NCBI GenBank assembly: GCA_013375355.1
Contig: JABXJV010000180.1
Span: 1-43,314, forward strand
Reading direction: 5' to 3'
Length of the DNA: 43,314 nt
DNA from: Candidatus Helarchaeota archaeon
GTDB taxonomy: Archaea > Asgardarchaeota > Lokiarchaeia > Helarchaeales > JABXJV01
Below the pieces are notes generated by a model. That model searched no databases. It was not told the DNA's origin and worked only from the letters and a program-made list of their open reading frames with translations. Made by a program: the position numbers and the translations under genes. Below, in pieces: positions 17,410 to 25,483 of this stretch; positions within the stretch are counted from its first letter, which is position 1, and each line of letters starts with the position of its first letter.

Positions 17410-17697
17410 TTATATAGAAAACATTTTATCTAACTTTTCTCGCTTCTCTTCCCCTTTAACCATACATTCTTCAATCTTCGCCAAAAGCTGATTCTGCAGT
17501 TCTTTATCATCCGTCTTTTCTGCATCTTTGGCTGCCTTCTCATATAAATCTGCAGCATCAAAAAACTTACCTTTCTGTTCAAATAATTCAGCTTTATCTA
17601 TTGACTCAAAAATTTTTTTAAAAGTTTTATCTTTATCCTTTCGTTTGTCCCTTAAATTTTTAAATACATCAGAAATATCCGACAATTTTCCCTTCAC
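17410..17697 (-). CDS. Small helical protein, possible MIT-like or single-TPR-like domain
   Basis: A 95-residue, highly charged, all-helical protein. The core pattern AELFEQKGKFFDAADLYEKAAKDAEK, then KELQNQLLAKIEECMVKGEEKREKL matches the three-helix MIT (microtubule interacting and trafficking) domain consensus. In that consensus a Gly-Tyr/Phe-xx-Ala turn and an aliphatic third helix ending near RAExLK are typical. A degenerate TPR is the main alternative. MIT domains bind ESCRT-III tails, and Asgard archaea encode ESCRT genes, so an ESCRT adaptor is a possibility I infer and cannot prove. The start is GTG. No ESCRT gene is next to it. Confidence 0.55.
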   Translation of the reverse strand: MKGKLSDISDVFKNLRDKRKDKDKTFKKIFESIDKAELFEQKGKFFDAADLYEKAAKDAEKTDDKELQNQLLAKIEECMVKGEEKREKLDKMFSI

Positions 17698-17948
17698 ATG
17701 TTTTTTTTTTGAAAAATAAAGGTATTTTTTCTCTAAATTTTTCGTGTATTAATTAATTATAAATATTTTTTAAATTTTTTTTTGGAATTTTAGTTTTAAT
17801 TATTTTGATTATATAATTGTTTAAATTTTAAAATAGAATTTATTGAAAAATTTAAAAATTAAAATTAAATAGGCTATTTTTTTTAAGAAATCGAAATAAT
17901 ATTCAAAAAGGGAGGAAATGATAATGTTTTAAAAGGTGATGATTAATA

Positions 17949-18086
17949 ATGTTAGCAAAATTATCAATAAAAATTCCTAAAGAATATCTAGAACAAATTG
18001 ACAAACTTGTAGAATCAGGATTATATGTTTCTCGGACAGAAGCAATTCGAAACGCAGTATATGACATTATATGGGATGAAATCTAA
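17949..18086 (+). CDS. Very small ribbon-helix-helix (CopG-like) protein, 45 aa
   Basis: A short frame beginning at ATG 17949 after a good AAAGGTGAT Shine-Dalgarno motif. The sequence reads MLAKLSIKIPKEYLEQIDKL, then VESGLYVSRTEAIRNAVYDI and WDEI. This is textbook CopG/Arc ribbon-helix-helix: a beta strand LAKLSIKIP, helix A, the G-x-Y-x-S-R-T-E turn, and helix B. It presumably dimerises to bind an operator. Its only neighbours are the convergent coiled-coil gene and the divergent MIT-like gene, so there is no toxin partner in sight. Confidence 0.88.
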   Translation: MLAKLSIKIPKEYLEQIDKLVESGLYVSRTEAIRNAVYDIIWDEI

Positions 18087-18203
18087 TATAATTTACTTAT
18101 TACATATTTTAATTTTTTATTTTATAAAATAATTAAGCAATCGCTTACAATAAAAAAGAATAGTTGATAAATTAATATACTATGATTGTACTAAAAATTT
18201 ATT

Positions 18204-19412
18204 TTACCTTTTTGCGTCATCAGTCATTTTCTCTTTCCATTCTTCCATTTTTTTCATCAATAGATTAATTACTTCTGTATCTGGTGGTTTTTCAGGTGGA
18301 TATTTTTTCAATTTTCTTGCGAAAGTCCCTACTTCATATAGAATTGGATGCCATTTCCAACTTTTAGAGATTGTGTCCCTAGCATTTTCTATAATTTTAG
18401 AAAGCGCACCTGCAGTTTCGCCTCGCTGTGCTCGTTGTTCTATTAATTGAAATACTTCTAAAACAATTGGAGGCGTTTTTCCTTTCTTCTTTTTCGCGGG
18501 TTTTCCTTTAGCTGGTTTTGCAGTTGTTGGTTTTTTCCTCTTGTAAGTTATTCCTGCTTTTAAGGGTTCTTTGGATTTTGGTTTTTTACTGATCGGTTTT
18601 GGCCCTGTCGTTGTAGAACTGGAAATTGGTTTAATACTAATTGGTTTTGCAATCGGTTTTGTTTTGGGTAAACCTACAGATGCAGCGGGTGTTGCTATGC
18701 CTATTGTTTTTGAAGTTTCACGAAACTCTGCCATAGTTGCTTTAAGTTCAGTTGCTAATAGCTTTAAATCACCTAATGTGGTTGCACTTTTTTTAATATC
18801 TGTCAAGGTTTCTTTGAGTTCTCCTATAGTACCCATAGTCGTTTTTAAATCATCAATGGCTGGCTTCAAATCTTTTGCAACCTTTCCAAGATCTGCTAAT
18901 CCTGCAAGACCTTCGAATTTTGAAGATAAAGTATCCATTGTCCCTTTAAGCCCAGACATTGAGATATTTAATTCCCCCATAATACCAAGATTTGCTGCAA
19001 AGTCTTCCTTAAGTGAATCCATACCACGGATTGAATCACGAACTTCTCTCACAGATTCACCAAGCCCACTTATTTTTGTTGAAGATGTCATTATATTTTC
19101 GCTTACTAAGCGAAGGTCACCCATACCCTTTATAGTGTTCTTCACCGAGTCCATACTCATATTCATACTTTGGATGGCTCCAGCGGAATCTGCAAGCTGA
19201 TTTAATACAGTTGAAAGCTGTCCCATACTGCTCACGGCACCTTTTACTTCTGTTAACCATTTGTCAAGATCAGTAACATCTGGAAGGCTTGCTTGAAGTT
19301 TATCCATAGCTACTTTAAGCTTTCCGACCTCTGAAATAATGTATCGGCGTCCCATAATTAATTCATCGATCTTTTCTTTTATTTGTTCAAAGATAGTTCC
19401 TTTTTCTGCCAT
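18204..19412 (-). CDS. Long coiled-coil repeat protein with basic Pro/Lys linker and helical C-terminal domain
   Basis: I start at the ATG at 19412 (MAEKGTIFEQI), which follows AAAGTGAT; a GTG three codons earlier is less likely. Residues about 5-240 are helical and contain a loose repeat of about 30-35 residues in which (M/L)G-(D/E/Q)-L recurs (SSMGQLS, KGMGDLR, GIMGELN, GTIGELK, TTLGDLK), like long trimeric or dimeric stalks. A disordered, basic Pro/Ser/Thr/Lys-rich linker follows (about 250-320), then a conserved-looking helical domain with WKWHPILYEVGTFARKLKKY. No TM segment or signal peptide is present, so it is probably cytosolic. Function unknown; it could be a structural filament or scaffold. 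Confidence 0.72.
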   Translation of the reverse strand: MAEKGTIFEQIKEKIDELIMGRRYIISEVGKLKVAMDKLQASLPDVTDLDKWLTEVKGAVSSMGQLSTVLNQLADSAGAIQSMNMSMDSVKNTIKGMGDLRLVSENIMTSSTKISGLGESVREVRDSIRGMDSLKEDFAANLGIMGELNISMSGLKGTMDTLSSKFEGLAGLADLGKVAKDLKPAIDDLKTTMGTIGELKETLTDIKKSATTLGDLKLLATELKATMAEFRETSKTIGIATPAASVGLPKTKPIAKPISIKPISSSTTTGPKPISKKPKSKEPLKAGITYKRKKPTTAKPAKGKPAKKKKGKTPPIVLEVFQLIEQRAQRGETAGALSKIIENARDTISKSWKWHPILYEVGTFARKLKKYPPEKPPDTEVINLLMKKMEEWKEKMTDDAKR

Positions 19413-19586
19413 AATTATCACTTTAATAATTGTCTTAACACGTTATTCGTGATATTAAATTAGAATTTAATTAAGAATAACAATTATTGATAAGATATAT
19501 GTCTAATAAAAATGATAATAAAACCATCAATATAAATTAATTTTGTCAAAATATAACCAAATTAATATTATGATAAACCGGAGGCA

Positions 19587-21884
19587 TTGAAAATATTAGA
19601 TCTTGTTTTTACGGGAGATGAACTTTCAAGAATCTACGCAACTATTTTTAGCTATATAGATGAAAATGGTGCTCCTTATGGTGGCATTGTAAGCCCAGGA
19701 AGAGTACATAGTGTGAAAGTGAAAGAATTAATTAATAATACTGCGACCTATTTGTCTGCATTCAATTCGTTTATGGAAGATTATGCTGGATCAACATTAT
19801 TTTCTGCTGAATTTCTTTTAGAATATGTAGGAAAAGAAGACAAATTACTTCCAAAGGGAATATTGCTCATTACAGGTTCAAGAAAAACAAGATCCGATTT
19901 TATTTTAGCTTTTGAGTATGAAACTGGATTAATTGATGTTTATAAAGCTAAAAATGAACTGAATACAGTTTGTGAAAATATTTATCAAATAGAAGAAGAA
20001 ATTAATAGACCACAAATTGATAATAAAGCTCGAACACAAATTCTTGAGCGATATAGTTCCAGATCTGCCCAAAAAATGTTTGGAATATTTATCGAAAAAA
20101 AATGGCAAAGAACATACAAGGAAGGCGATCGTAAAAAAAGCCAAAATCTTGATCAGGTTGATGTGGATGCAGACAATGTAATTTCAGGCAATCAAGATAC
20201 GAATTACATAACACTACCTCCTGAAATTAACTTGAAAAATATCAAGCTGTCCCGATTAAAAGAAAAATCTGAAGACAAAGCCTCTATCCAATATTTAAAA
20301 CATGCATTATCTCCAATTACAGCTAAAAGAATTACTCAAAATACTTTCTCATTTTCAAGAGAGGCATTTTTGCCATTAAATGAATTATCAGGCAATATGA
20401 CTCAATCGAGATTCTTGTCATTTTTTTTAGATTATTTTATCGATATGATTGGAAGATATGAAGCTAAAAAAAGATTTGATTTTTTAATTCCTGTATTAAG
20501 GGAAGAAGTAGAAGTATATCGTGATGCTCTGAAAAGTTTTCAAGCATCTGCTGAAGAATATTTTAAAAGTGGTATTAAAACTGAATTTAATGAACATGTT
20601 GATAAATTTAAAAATTGGGTTCTTGAAAAATCTTTAGGACAGCAAAAATCTTTGCTAATAAAGATTTTTGAAGAATTTATAGGCCCTGTGCGAGAAGAAT
20701 TAGGTAATAAAGAGATTGCTGCTTGGGAATTTAAACCTGAACTAAATTTCTTCATAGAATATGCGAATCACTCAATTTCAAATTTGATAAGGGGTCTTCC
20801 TATTTTTCTATCTAAAAATTGTGAAGTTGAACTATTAAGATCATATATAAGGAAATTCAAAGAAGAAGTATTAAAGGATCAAGAAGAAACAATTAAAGCA
20901 ATTGCAGACACATACTTAAACAAATTTGAGAGTTATGCATCAAATGAGATTTATAAAAAACATTTAGAAGAAGTGGAAGTAAAATTTGATCAAGATAAAA
21001 TTGAAGAGCAACTTCCTAAAGAATTAATGATTTATATGGAAAATTTTGTAGAAGAACAAAATTTAACATTAGCGGATCTTATTGACTTTAGCGGAAATTT
21101 TATTTTACCTCGTGTAGATTCTGAAGATAATAAGAAGCTTTTTTCCAAAACTTTTAATAATTTAAAGAGCTATCCTCGTGAAGTTCTATTCTTAACAGAA
21201 TATTTACTTCGTTATAGTGTTTTTAATACATTTTTATTTGAAAATGAGGAAAAGGTTTCTGAAAATCCAGATTCTTTCTCTGAAGAATATCTTAATTTTC
21301 TTGATAGAAGATTAACTGCAATGAAGTTAAATTGGAATGATTTATTACTAAATTGGATTGATGACTTTAGACAAGAGAATATTGATAAAGAAAAACTATT
21401 ATTTGAACAAGTCAATAATTTCATTAATTTTATTAAATCACAAGGTCAAAAACAGCTCGAACCAAAAATATTTCTACAAAATTTGGAAATAAGTACTGAA
21501 ATGGAAACAGATGAGATTCAAAAAGCATTATTGAAATTATTTAGTGAAATTTTCCAGCAGAGCGTCGAATTGAGGAACACATTTCCCTCATTTTTGAACA
21601 ATAATTTTAAGAATTTCTTACAAAATAAAAATTTAAAAGTTGAAACTATAGAACCAAAAAAGATATTATTAAATGAAACTGAGAGTTTTCAAGAATTTCA
21701 AGAAAATTTTCAAGTAAAAGCATATAGTAAGTTTATAGTAAAACCAATATTATTAATACTACAAAATAAAAAAATTCCAGAACTGCAGTATCAAATGAAA
21801 TTTGGTTATTATGGAGAAAAAAAAGATAAAATTAGAGTAAATGTTGGGTCAAATTTTTCAATGATTCAAAAACCGTGGATGTAA
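19587..21884 (+). CDS. Large protein of unknown function (765 aa)
   Basis: An uninterrupted 765-codon frame. The TTG start at 19587 sits immediately after GGAGG, which is unusually close, but no better start exists in frame. The first 140 residues look like an alpha/beta domain (MKILDLVFTGDELSRIYATI, GILLITGSRKTRS, FILAFEYETGLIDVYKAK). The remaining 600 are mostly amphipathic helices with high Glu/Lys/Asn/Phe content, resembling alpha-solenoid or helical-bundle proteins, and end in a short beta-rich tail (YQMKFGYYGEKKDK). No catalytic motif, TM helix or zinc cluster is seen. It is followed 27 bp later by a membrane-anchored protein and probably forms an operon with it. Confidence 0.7.
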   Translation: MKILDLVFTGDELSRIYATIFSYIDENGAPYGGIVSPGRVHSVKVKELINNTATYLSAFNSFMEDYAGSTLFSAEFLLEYVGKEDKLLPKGILLITGSRKTRSDFILAFEYETGLIDVYKAKNELNTVCENIYQIEEEINRPQIDNKARTQILERYSSRSAQKMFGIFIEKKWQRTYKEGDRKKSQNLDQVDVDADNVISGNQDTNYITLPPEINLKNIKLSRLKEKSEDKASIQYLKHALSPITAKRITQNTFSFSREAFLPLNELSGNMTQSRFLSFFLDYFIDMIGRYEAKKRFDFLIPVLREEVEVYRDALKSFQASAEEYFKSGIKTEFNEHVDKFKNWVLEKSLGQQKSLLIKIFEEFIGPVREELGNKEIAAWEFKPELNFFIEYANHSISNLIRGLPIFLSKNCEVELLRSYIRKFKEEVLKDQEETIKAIADTYLNKFESYASNEIYKKHLEEVEVKFDQDKIEEQLPKELMIYMENFVEEQNLTLADLIDFSGNFILPRVDSEDNKKLFSKTFNNLKSYPREVLFLTEYLLRYSVFNTFLFENEEKVSENPDSFSEEYLNFLDRRLTAMKLNWNDLLLNWIDDFRQENIDKEKLLFEQVNNFINFIKSQGQKQLEPKIFLQNLEISTEMETDEIQKALLKLFSEIFQQSVELRNTFPSFLNNNFKNFLQNKNLKVETIEPKKILLNETESFQEFQENFQVKAYSKFIVKPILLILQNKKIPELQYQMKFGYYGEKKDKIRVNVGSNFSMIQKPWM

Positions 21885-21911
21885 CTGTTATTTTTTATGG
21901 AGAATTAGGAA

Positions 21912-22403
21912 ATGAGCAAACGAAAAAAAATCGAAGATGTTGAAGAGTCGGAGGAAGAAGTTATAGAAGAAATTCAAGATGAAAATGAAGCCGAAGAAGA
22001 AGTAGAGAAGTCGAGTAGGAATTTACTTCTAAATAAAATAAGAGAGCATCATGAAGCAACTGAAAAACCAAAGATAATCGGCAGGAAGGAAGGAATAGTA
22101 GTCGAAGAAGAATTAGAAAAAGAAATGAAAGAAAGGCTAAAAATTAGGGAAGAAAAAGAAAAAATAGCATATGAGGAAAATAGGCTTAAAAAATGGTATA
22201 TAAATAACAAAGAAAATATTAGATTGATGGTATTTTCGTTCTTTCTTTTCCTTATGCTTTCAATTGGAATTATCTCAGCATTCGGATTATATGCAATTTT
22301 AGGTGTAACAACTCAAGAATTAGTTCTTATTATATGTTCAACTCTTATACTCGTGGGGGCAGTAATTTTCATTTATATTGGTCAGAAATATCTTTTAAAA
22401 TAG
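21912..22403 (+). CDS. Acidic coiled-coil protein with C-terminal two-TM anchor
   Basis: A 163-residue protein. It has a very acidic N terminus (EDVEESEEEVIEEIQDENEA), a charged coiled-coil segment to about residue 95, and two hydrophobic helices at about 100-125 (LMVFSFFLFLMLSIGIISAF) and 133-158 (LVLIICSTLILVGAVIFIYI). The soluble part should be in the cytoplasm and the C terminus is near the membrane. It lies 27 bp downstream of the 765-residue gene in the same direction, so it could tether that large protein to the membrane. Family not recognised. Confidence 0.65.
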   Translation: MSKRKKIEDVEESEEEVIEEIQDENEAEEEVEKSSRNLLLNKIREHHEATEKPKIIGRKEGIVVEEELEKEMKERLKIREEKEKIAYEENRLKKWYINNKENIRLMVFSFFLFLMLSIGIISAFGLYAILGVTTQELVLIICSTLILVGAVIFIYIGQKYLLK

Positions 22404-22526
22404 CTGTAATATTATATTAAAATGTAAATTATAGCTAATCAATTTACGTCTTAAAAGTTATTAGATAATAATCCAAAATTTCTAGTTTTTCACCTGACTG
22501 AAATTAATTCGTCGGCAGTATACTTT

Positions 22527-22958
22527 TTAAATTAGAACTGCCAAAAGCATAAAAAATTCAAATGGTGTTCTACCACTACACCTAGCTATTTCACCGACAT
22601 TTGTAATAGAACTATGACTTACTACATTATGGGGAAAATATACTGTTATATTTAACCAACCGGGAGCTGTTATTGTATATTCACACCAAGAATATATTCC
22701 AAAACCAGTATGTTGTCCATAACCAGTACCATTATCAGAAACTCGCTCTCTTATACCAATAGTGTAAGCACCTACCCAACTTGTATTAGATCTTATATGT
22801 ATATCAATATATAAAGGAAAAATGGAGTAAATGAAAAACTCTCTTTGTACTCCTTCTTTTTGCTCTTTTATTAAATTTAAATAGTCTAATCCCCCAATTA
22901 ATCCGCTTACAGTCCAAGAAATAATACAAATAATTGCTATTTTTTGATTCCTTTTCAA
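22527..22958 (-). CDS. Short secreted or membrane-anchored protein of unknown function
   Basis: A 143-residue protein. An N-terminal hydrophobic helix (IAIICIISWTVSGLIGGLDY) follows a short basic start (MKRNQK), as in a signal anchor. A beta-rich extracytoplasmic domain contains polar residues and repeated Tyr/Thr/Gly (VGAYTIGIRERVSDNGTGYG, then aromatic strands). It ends in a second hydrophobic stretch (FFMLLAVLI) that runs to the stop, so the gene may be slightly truncated or carry a C-terminal anchor. TTG start with AAGGA close upstream. No family recognised; confidence that it is coding is moderate. Confidence 0.5.
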   Translation of the reverse strand: MKRNQKIAIICIISWTVSGLIGGLDYLNLIKEQKEGVQREFFIYSIFPLYIDIHIRSNTSWVGAYTIGIRERVSDNGTGYGQHTGFGIYSWCEYTITAPGWLNITVYFPHNVVSHSSITNVGEIARCSGRTPFEFFMLLAVLI

Positions 22959-23066
22959 CTTCCTTATAACTCTTTATTATTCTTATTTTTATTTTTTTTT
23001 CCTAAAGAGAAAGTCTAATTTAACTTATTAATTATTAAACTGATATTTTATGAAGTTAAAACGTGA

Positions 23067-24005
23067 TTATTTATAACTACTAGTTTTTTTCTGACCATCC
23101 TTTGTTTTGCCAGTTGCTTCTCCTTTTCCCTTCCCTTTTTTCCCAGGTTCATAAGGTTGTTCAATTATAGGTTCTATTAAATGAGTTTCTGACTTATAAA
23201 CTTTTTGTTCAAGTTCCCTCACCAGCTCTACCCAGGCAGGCGGATGAACTATATCCCATTCTTTTAAAGTATCCAAGGCTTCATATGGATTTCCAATAAT
23301 ATTATGTAGACCTCTAGGAAAGTCAGGAAATTTGGGGGGCTTAGGGTATTCAAGGAAATCTAAATAAATTTCATAAGATTTCGCTTCGATTTTACTAGAA
23401 TCAGGGTTATATTCAGCTTTTGAGGTCATATAAAATTTTGGCCTTGTAACAACAGGCATCTTGTCGTCATCTGCTATAAATTCACAAAAAAATTCATTCT
23501 TTAACTGAAAACCTTGTTCAGCAAACATTGTATTACGTCGATTCAGCTCTTCGCTTGCAGGAGTAATGTTTATTCTTTGTTCTACTGTCTTATCCAGCTT
23601 GTATAACTCTTCATAATTAGGCGAAGCACGAACCATAAGTTCAATTTCTTTTGAAAATTGATCCATACCAGGTGGGAGATCCTTACTCCTGAGTGCTTCT
23701 TCAGAATCATAAATGATGTCAATATTATTAGATATACGTTCCATAAAGTCACGTATCATTTCCTTATCAGTGCCTTTATCAACTCCAAATACAACTACAA
23801 CTAGTTGATAATTTCCGAAGTGAAACTCAAATTCTTCTCCCTGTTTTAATACCTTTATAGTTTCTTCTTCAGTACGCATAATGAAAGGAATATATGCAGT
23901 GAAAATCTTCAAAATACTAGTATAATCCTTATAAAGATTCCAATAATCCTTGTAGAAGAGGAAACCACCTGTGATCTTTTTCATAATTGCTAAATTGTGA
24001 ATCAA
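23067..24005 (-). CDS. Probable longin-like plus RWD/UBC (E2)-like fusion protein with basic tail
   Basis: Residues 8-100 fit a longin/Roadblock-type alpha-beta fold: a strand and GGFLFYKDY turn, a helix SILKIFTAYIPF, the strands EFEFHFGNY and QLVVVVFG, then the helix MIRDFMERISNNI. Residues about 148-272 resemble the ubiquitin-conjugating/RWD fold. They have an N-terminal helix (SEELNRRNTMFAEQ), the strand YEIYLDFLEY followed by PKPPKF (the YPxxPP motif), GLHNII in the position of HPNI, and a final W-containing helical pair (LKEWDIVHPPAWVELVREL). No Cys is present near the E2 active-site position, so it would be catalytically inactive, RWD-like. A basic Lys/Gly tail ends the protein. The TTG start has GGAG eight bases upstream. 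This assignment is by eye and needs a profile search. Confidence 0.6.
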   Translation of the reverse strand: MIHNLAIMKKITGGFLFYKDYWNLYKDYTSILKIFTAYIPFIMRTEEETIKVLKQGEEFEFHFGNYQLVVVVFGVDKGTDKEMIRDFMERISNNIDIIYDSEEALRSKDLPPGMDQFSKEIELMVRASPNYEELYKLDKTVEQRINITPASEELNRRNTMFAEQGFQLKNEFFCEFIADDDKMPVVTRPKFYMTSKAEYNPDSSKIEAKSYEIYLDFLEYPKPPKFPDFPRGLHNIIGNPYEALDTLKEWDIVHPPAWVELVRELEQKVYKSETHLIEPIIEQPYEPGKKGKGKGEATGKTKDGQKKTSSYK

Positions 24006-24176
24006 TTACATTACTCCATTAATAACTTTGAAATGAAAACAATGAAGATTTTCTATTACTAACTTTGTAACTAAATTATATTTTATTTTTTAGATTAAAA
24101 TCCAAATTTAAATTAGTCATTCAAAATTAGAAAATAAGAAAAAAAGATTTATGAGTTCAAATTTTATATAAAGTAT

Positions 24177-25073
24177 TTAAGCTTTGCGTCTTGCTACACG
24201 GGGATTTAAAAACATAGTTCGTTCATGATGGTCTGGAAAAAATTTGTATTTCTTCTTTACGACTTGCTCATGTAAATTTTCGATATTTTCGTTGACATCT
24301 TCTATGTATTTGCATAAACATGCAAATAGAACTACAACCTGACGAAAGATCCTATTGTTTTTTAAAGCCTTATCTTTAATACGAATAACCCATTTTCCGC
24401 CGATGTCTAGAGCTTTTCCATCAACTTTAGCCACTTCTTTTTCCGTGAAAGAATCTTCAACTTTGAAATCCAAGCCCATTGCCACCATTTTCTTTTCAAT
24501 TTCAAAAATTCTTGTTGGATCTTTCCTTTTATGATCGATGAGCGAAAATACGTATCGTTGTCCCATCCTTGTATGTGATCTAATTAAACGAATGATGTAG
24601 GGATATCTAGGTAATATTATATAAAATACTGGTAATGGTCCAACTCTTTCTCCAATTGTTAGAACTAAAGATTCTAATATTGATAATTCCAGAGTACCTG
24701 CCCAGTTTCCTCCCCTATTTTCTTTTAGTTCTGAAAAAAGCTTTATTATAACTCTGCTATTCAAATCCGCGAATTTTCCATGTTTTTTAGCAAGTTTCCC
24801 ATCTTCATCTTCTTCCCATGCTTCTTCGTTGAACCCTATGATATATTTTTTATCTTTTTTTTCTTTAAATGTAACATCTCCCCTTACTTGCATTCCAGCA
24901 CTCCACTGTCTGCTTCGAGCACGATACTGTTCCAATTGTCGGAATCCAAAGGCCGCATCATGCCATCCAGTCCGCCAAAAATTTACTATAACTTCCTCAA
25001 ATACTTCATCTTCATCTTCTTCTGCAATATCCTCTTCAATAACCATATCATCCTCAGAGATCTCATCAGACAA
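24177..25073 (-). CDS. Unknown acidic-N-terminus protein (298 aa)
   Basis: Residues 1-28 are almost entirely Asp/Glu (EDDMVIEEDIAEEDEDEVFE). A globular region follows, with Trp/Arg-rich segments (VIVNFWRTGWHDAAFGFRQL), strands (GPLPVFYIILPRYPYIIRLI), FEIEKKMVAMGLDFKVED and a conserved-looking C-terminal helix (FRQVVVLFACLCKYIEDVNE). The strand pairs and terminal helix vaguely recall the LURP-one/scramblase-like beta-barrel fold, but I cannot support that. The TTG start is supported by AAGGTGAT at the same spacing used elsewhere in this window. It sits 172 bp upstream of the longin/RWD-like gene on the same strand, suggesting joint function. Confidence 0.6.
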   Translation of the reverse strand: MSDEISEDDMVIEEDIAEEDEDEVFEEVIVNFWRTGWHDAAFGFRQLEQYRARSRQWSAGMQVRGDVTFKEKKDKKYIIGFNEEAWEEDEDGKLAKKHGKFADLNSRVIIKLFSELKENRGGNWAGTLELSILESLVLTIGERVGPLPVFYIILPRYPYIIRLIRSHTRMGQRYVFSLIDHKRKDPTRIFEIEKKMVAMGLDFKVEDSFTEKEVAKVDGKALDIGGKWVIRIKDKALKNNRIFRQVVVLFACLCKYIEDVNENIENLHEQVVKKKYKFFPDHHERTMFLNPRVARRKA

Positions 25074-25186
25074 AAAATCACCTTATTATCAATTTAAATT
25101 TTGATTTTCAATTAATTTAGTTATTAATATTTTGTGCGGTTGTTTATTTAATTATTCAAAATTTATATCAAAAAATTTGATTTTGC

Positions 25187-25483
25187 ATGAAAATAATTTC
25201 AAAGAAAGAAGTAGAACATATTGCAGAACTCTGTAGGATTAAACTTAGTGAAGATGAGAAAGAACTTTTCACTAAACAATTTAATGATATTTTAACTTTC
25301 TTCAAACAATTAGATGAAGTAGATACAACCGATGTACCTCCTACATTTCATGTGTTAAACATTTTCAATGTGTTTCGTGACGATGTAGTAAAACCTTCTT
25401 TAACAAAAGAAAGAGTTTTTAAAAATATTCCCAAGAAAGAAAAGGATTTCATAAAAGCGCCGAGGATGACAGAGGTGAAATAG
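25187..25483 (+). CDS. gatC: Glutamyl/aspartyl-tRNA amidotransferase subunit C
   Basis: A 98-residue GatC with the family core: VEHIAELCRIKLSEDEKELF, FNDILTFFKQLDEVDTTDVP, and the C-terminal DDVVKPSLTKERVFKNIPKK that wraps the GatA/GatB interface. GatC stabilises the GatA-GatB complex, which amidates Glu-tRNA(Gln) and/or Asp-tRNA(Asn). The final base of its TAG stop is the first base of the gatA GTG start, so translation is coupled. It heads a gatC-gatA-gatB-Nudix operon. Confidence 0.93.
   Translation: MKIISKKEVEHIAELCRIKLSEDEKELFTKQFNDILTFFKQLDEVDTTDVPPTFHVLNIFNVFRDDVVKPSLTKERVFKNIPKKEKDFIKAPRMTEVK

Noticed and set aside
18571..19200. 209-codon plus-strand frame
   Set aside because: It is a long shadow frame opposite the coiled-coil gene, caused by that gene's biased codon use; no start signal or recognisable fold.
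24780..25104. Two overlapping plus-strand frames
   Set aside because: Both are antisense to the acidic-N-terminus gene and are rich in Phe/Ser from reversed Glu/Asp codons.
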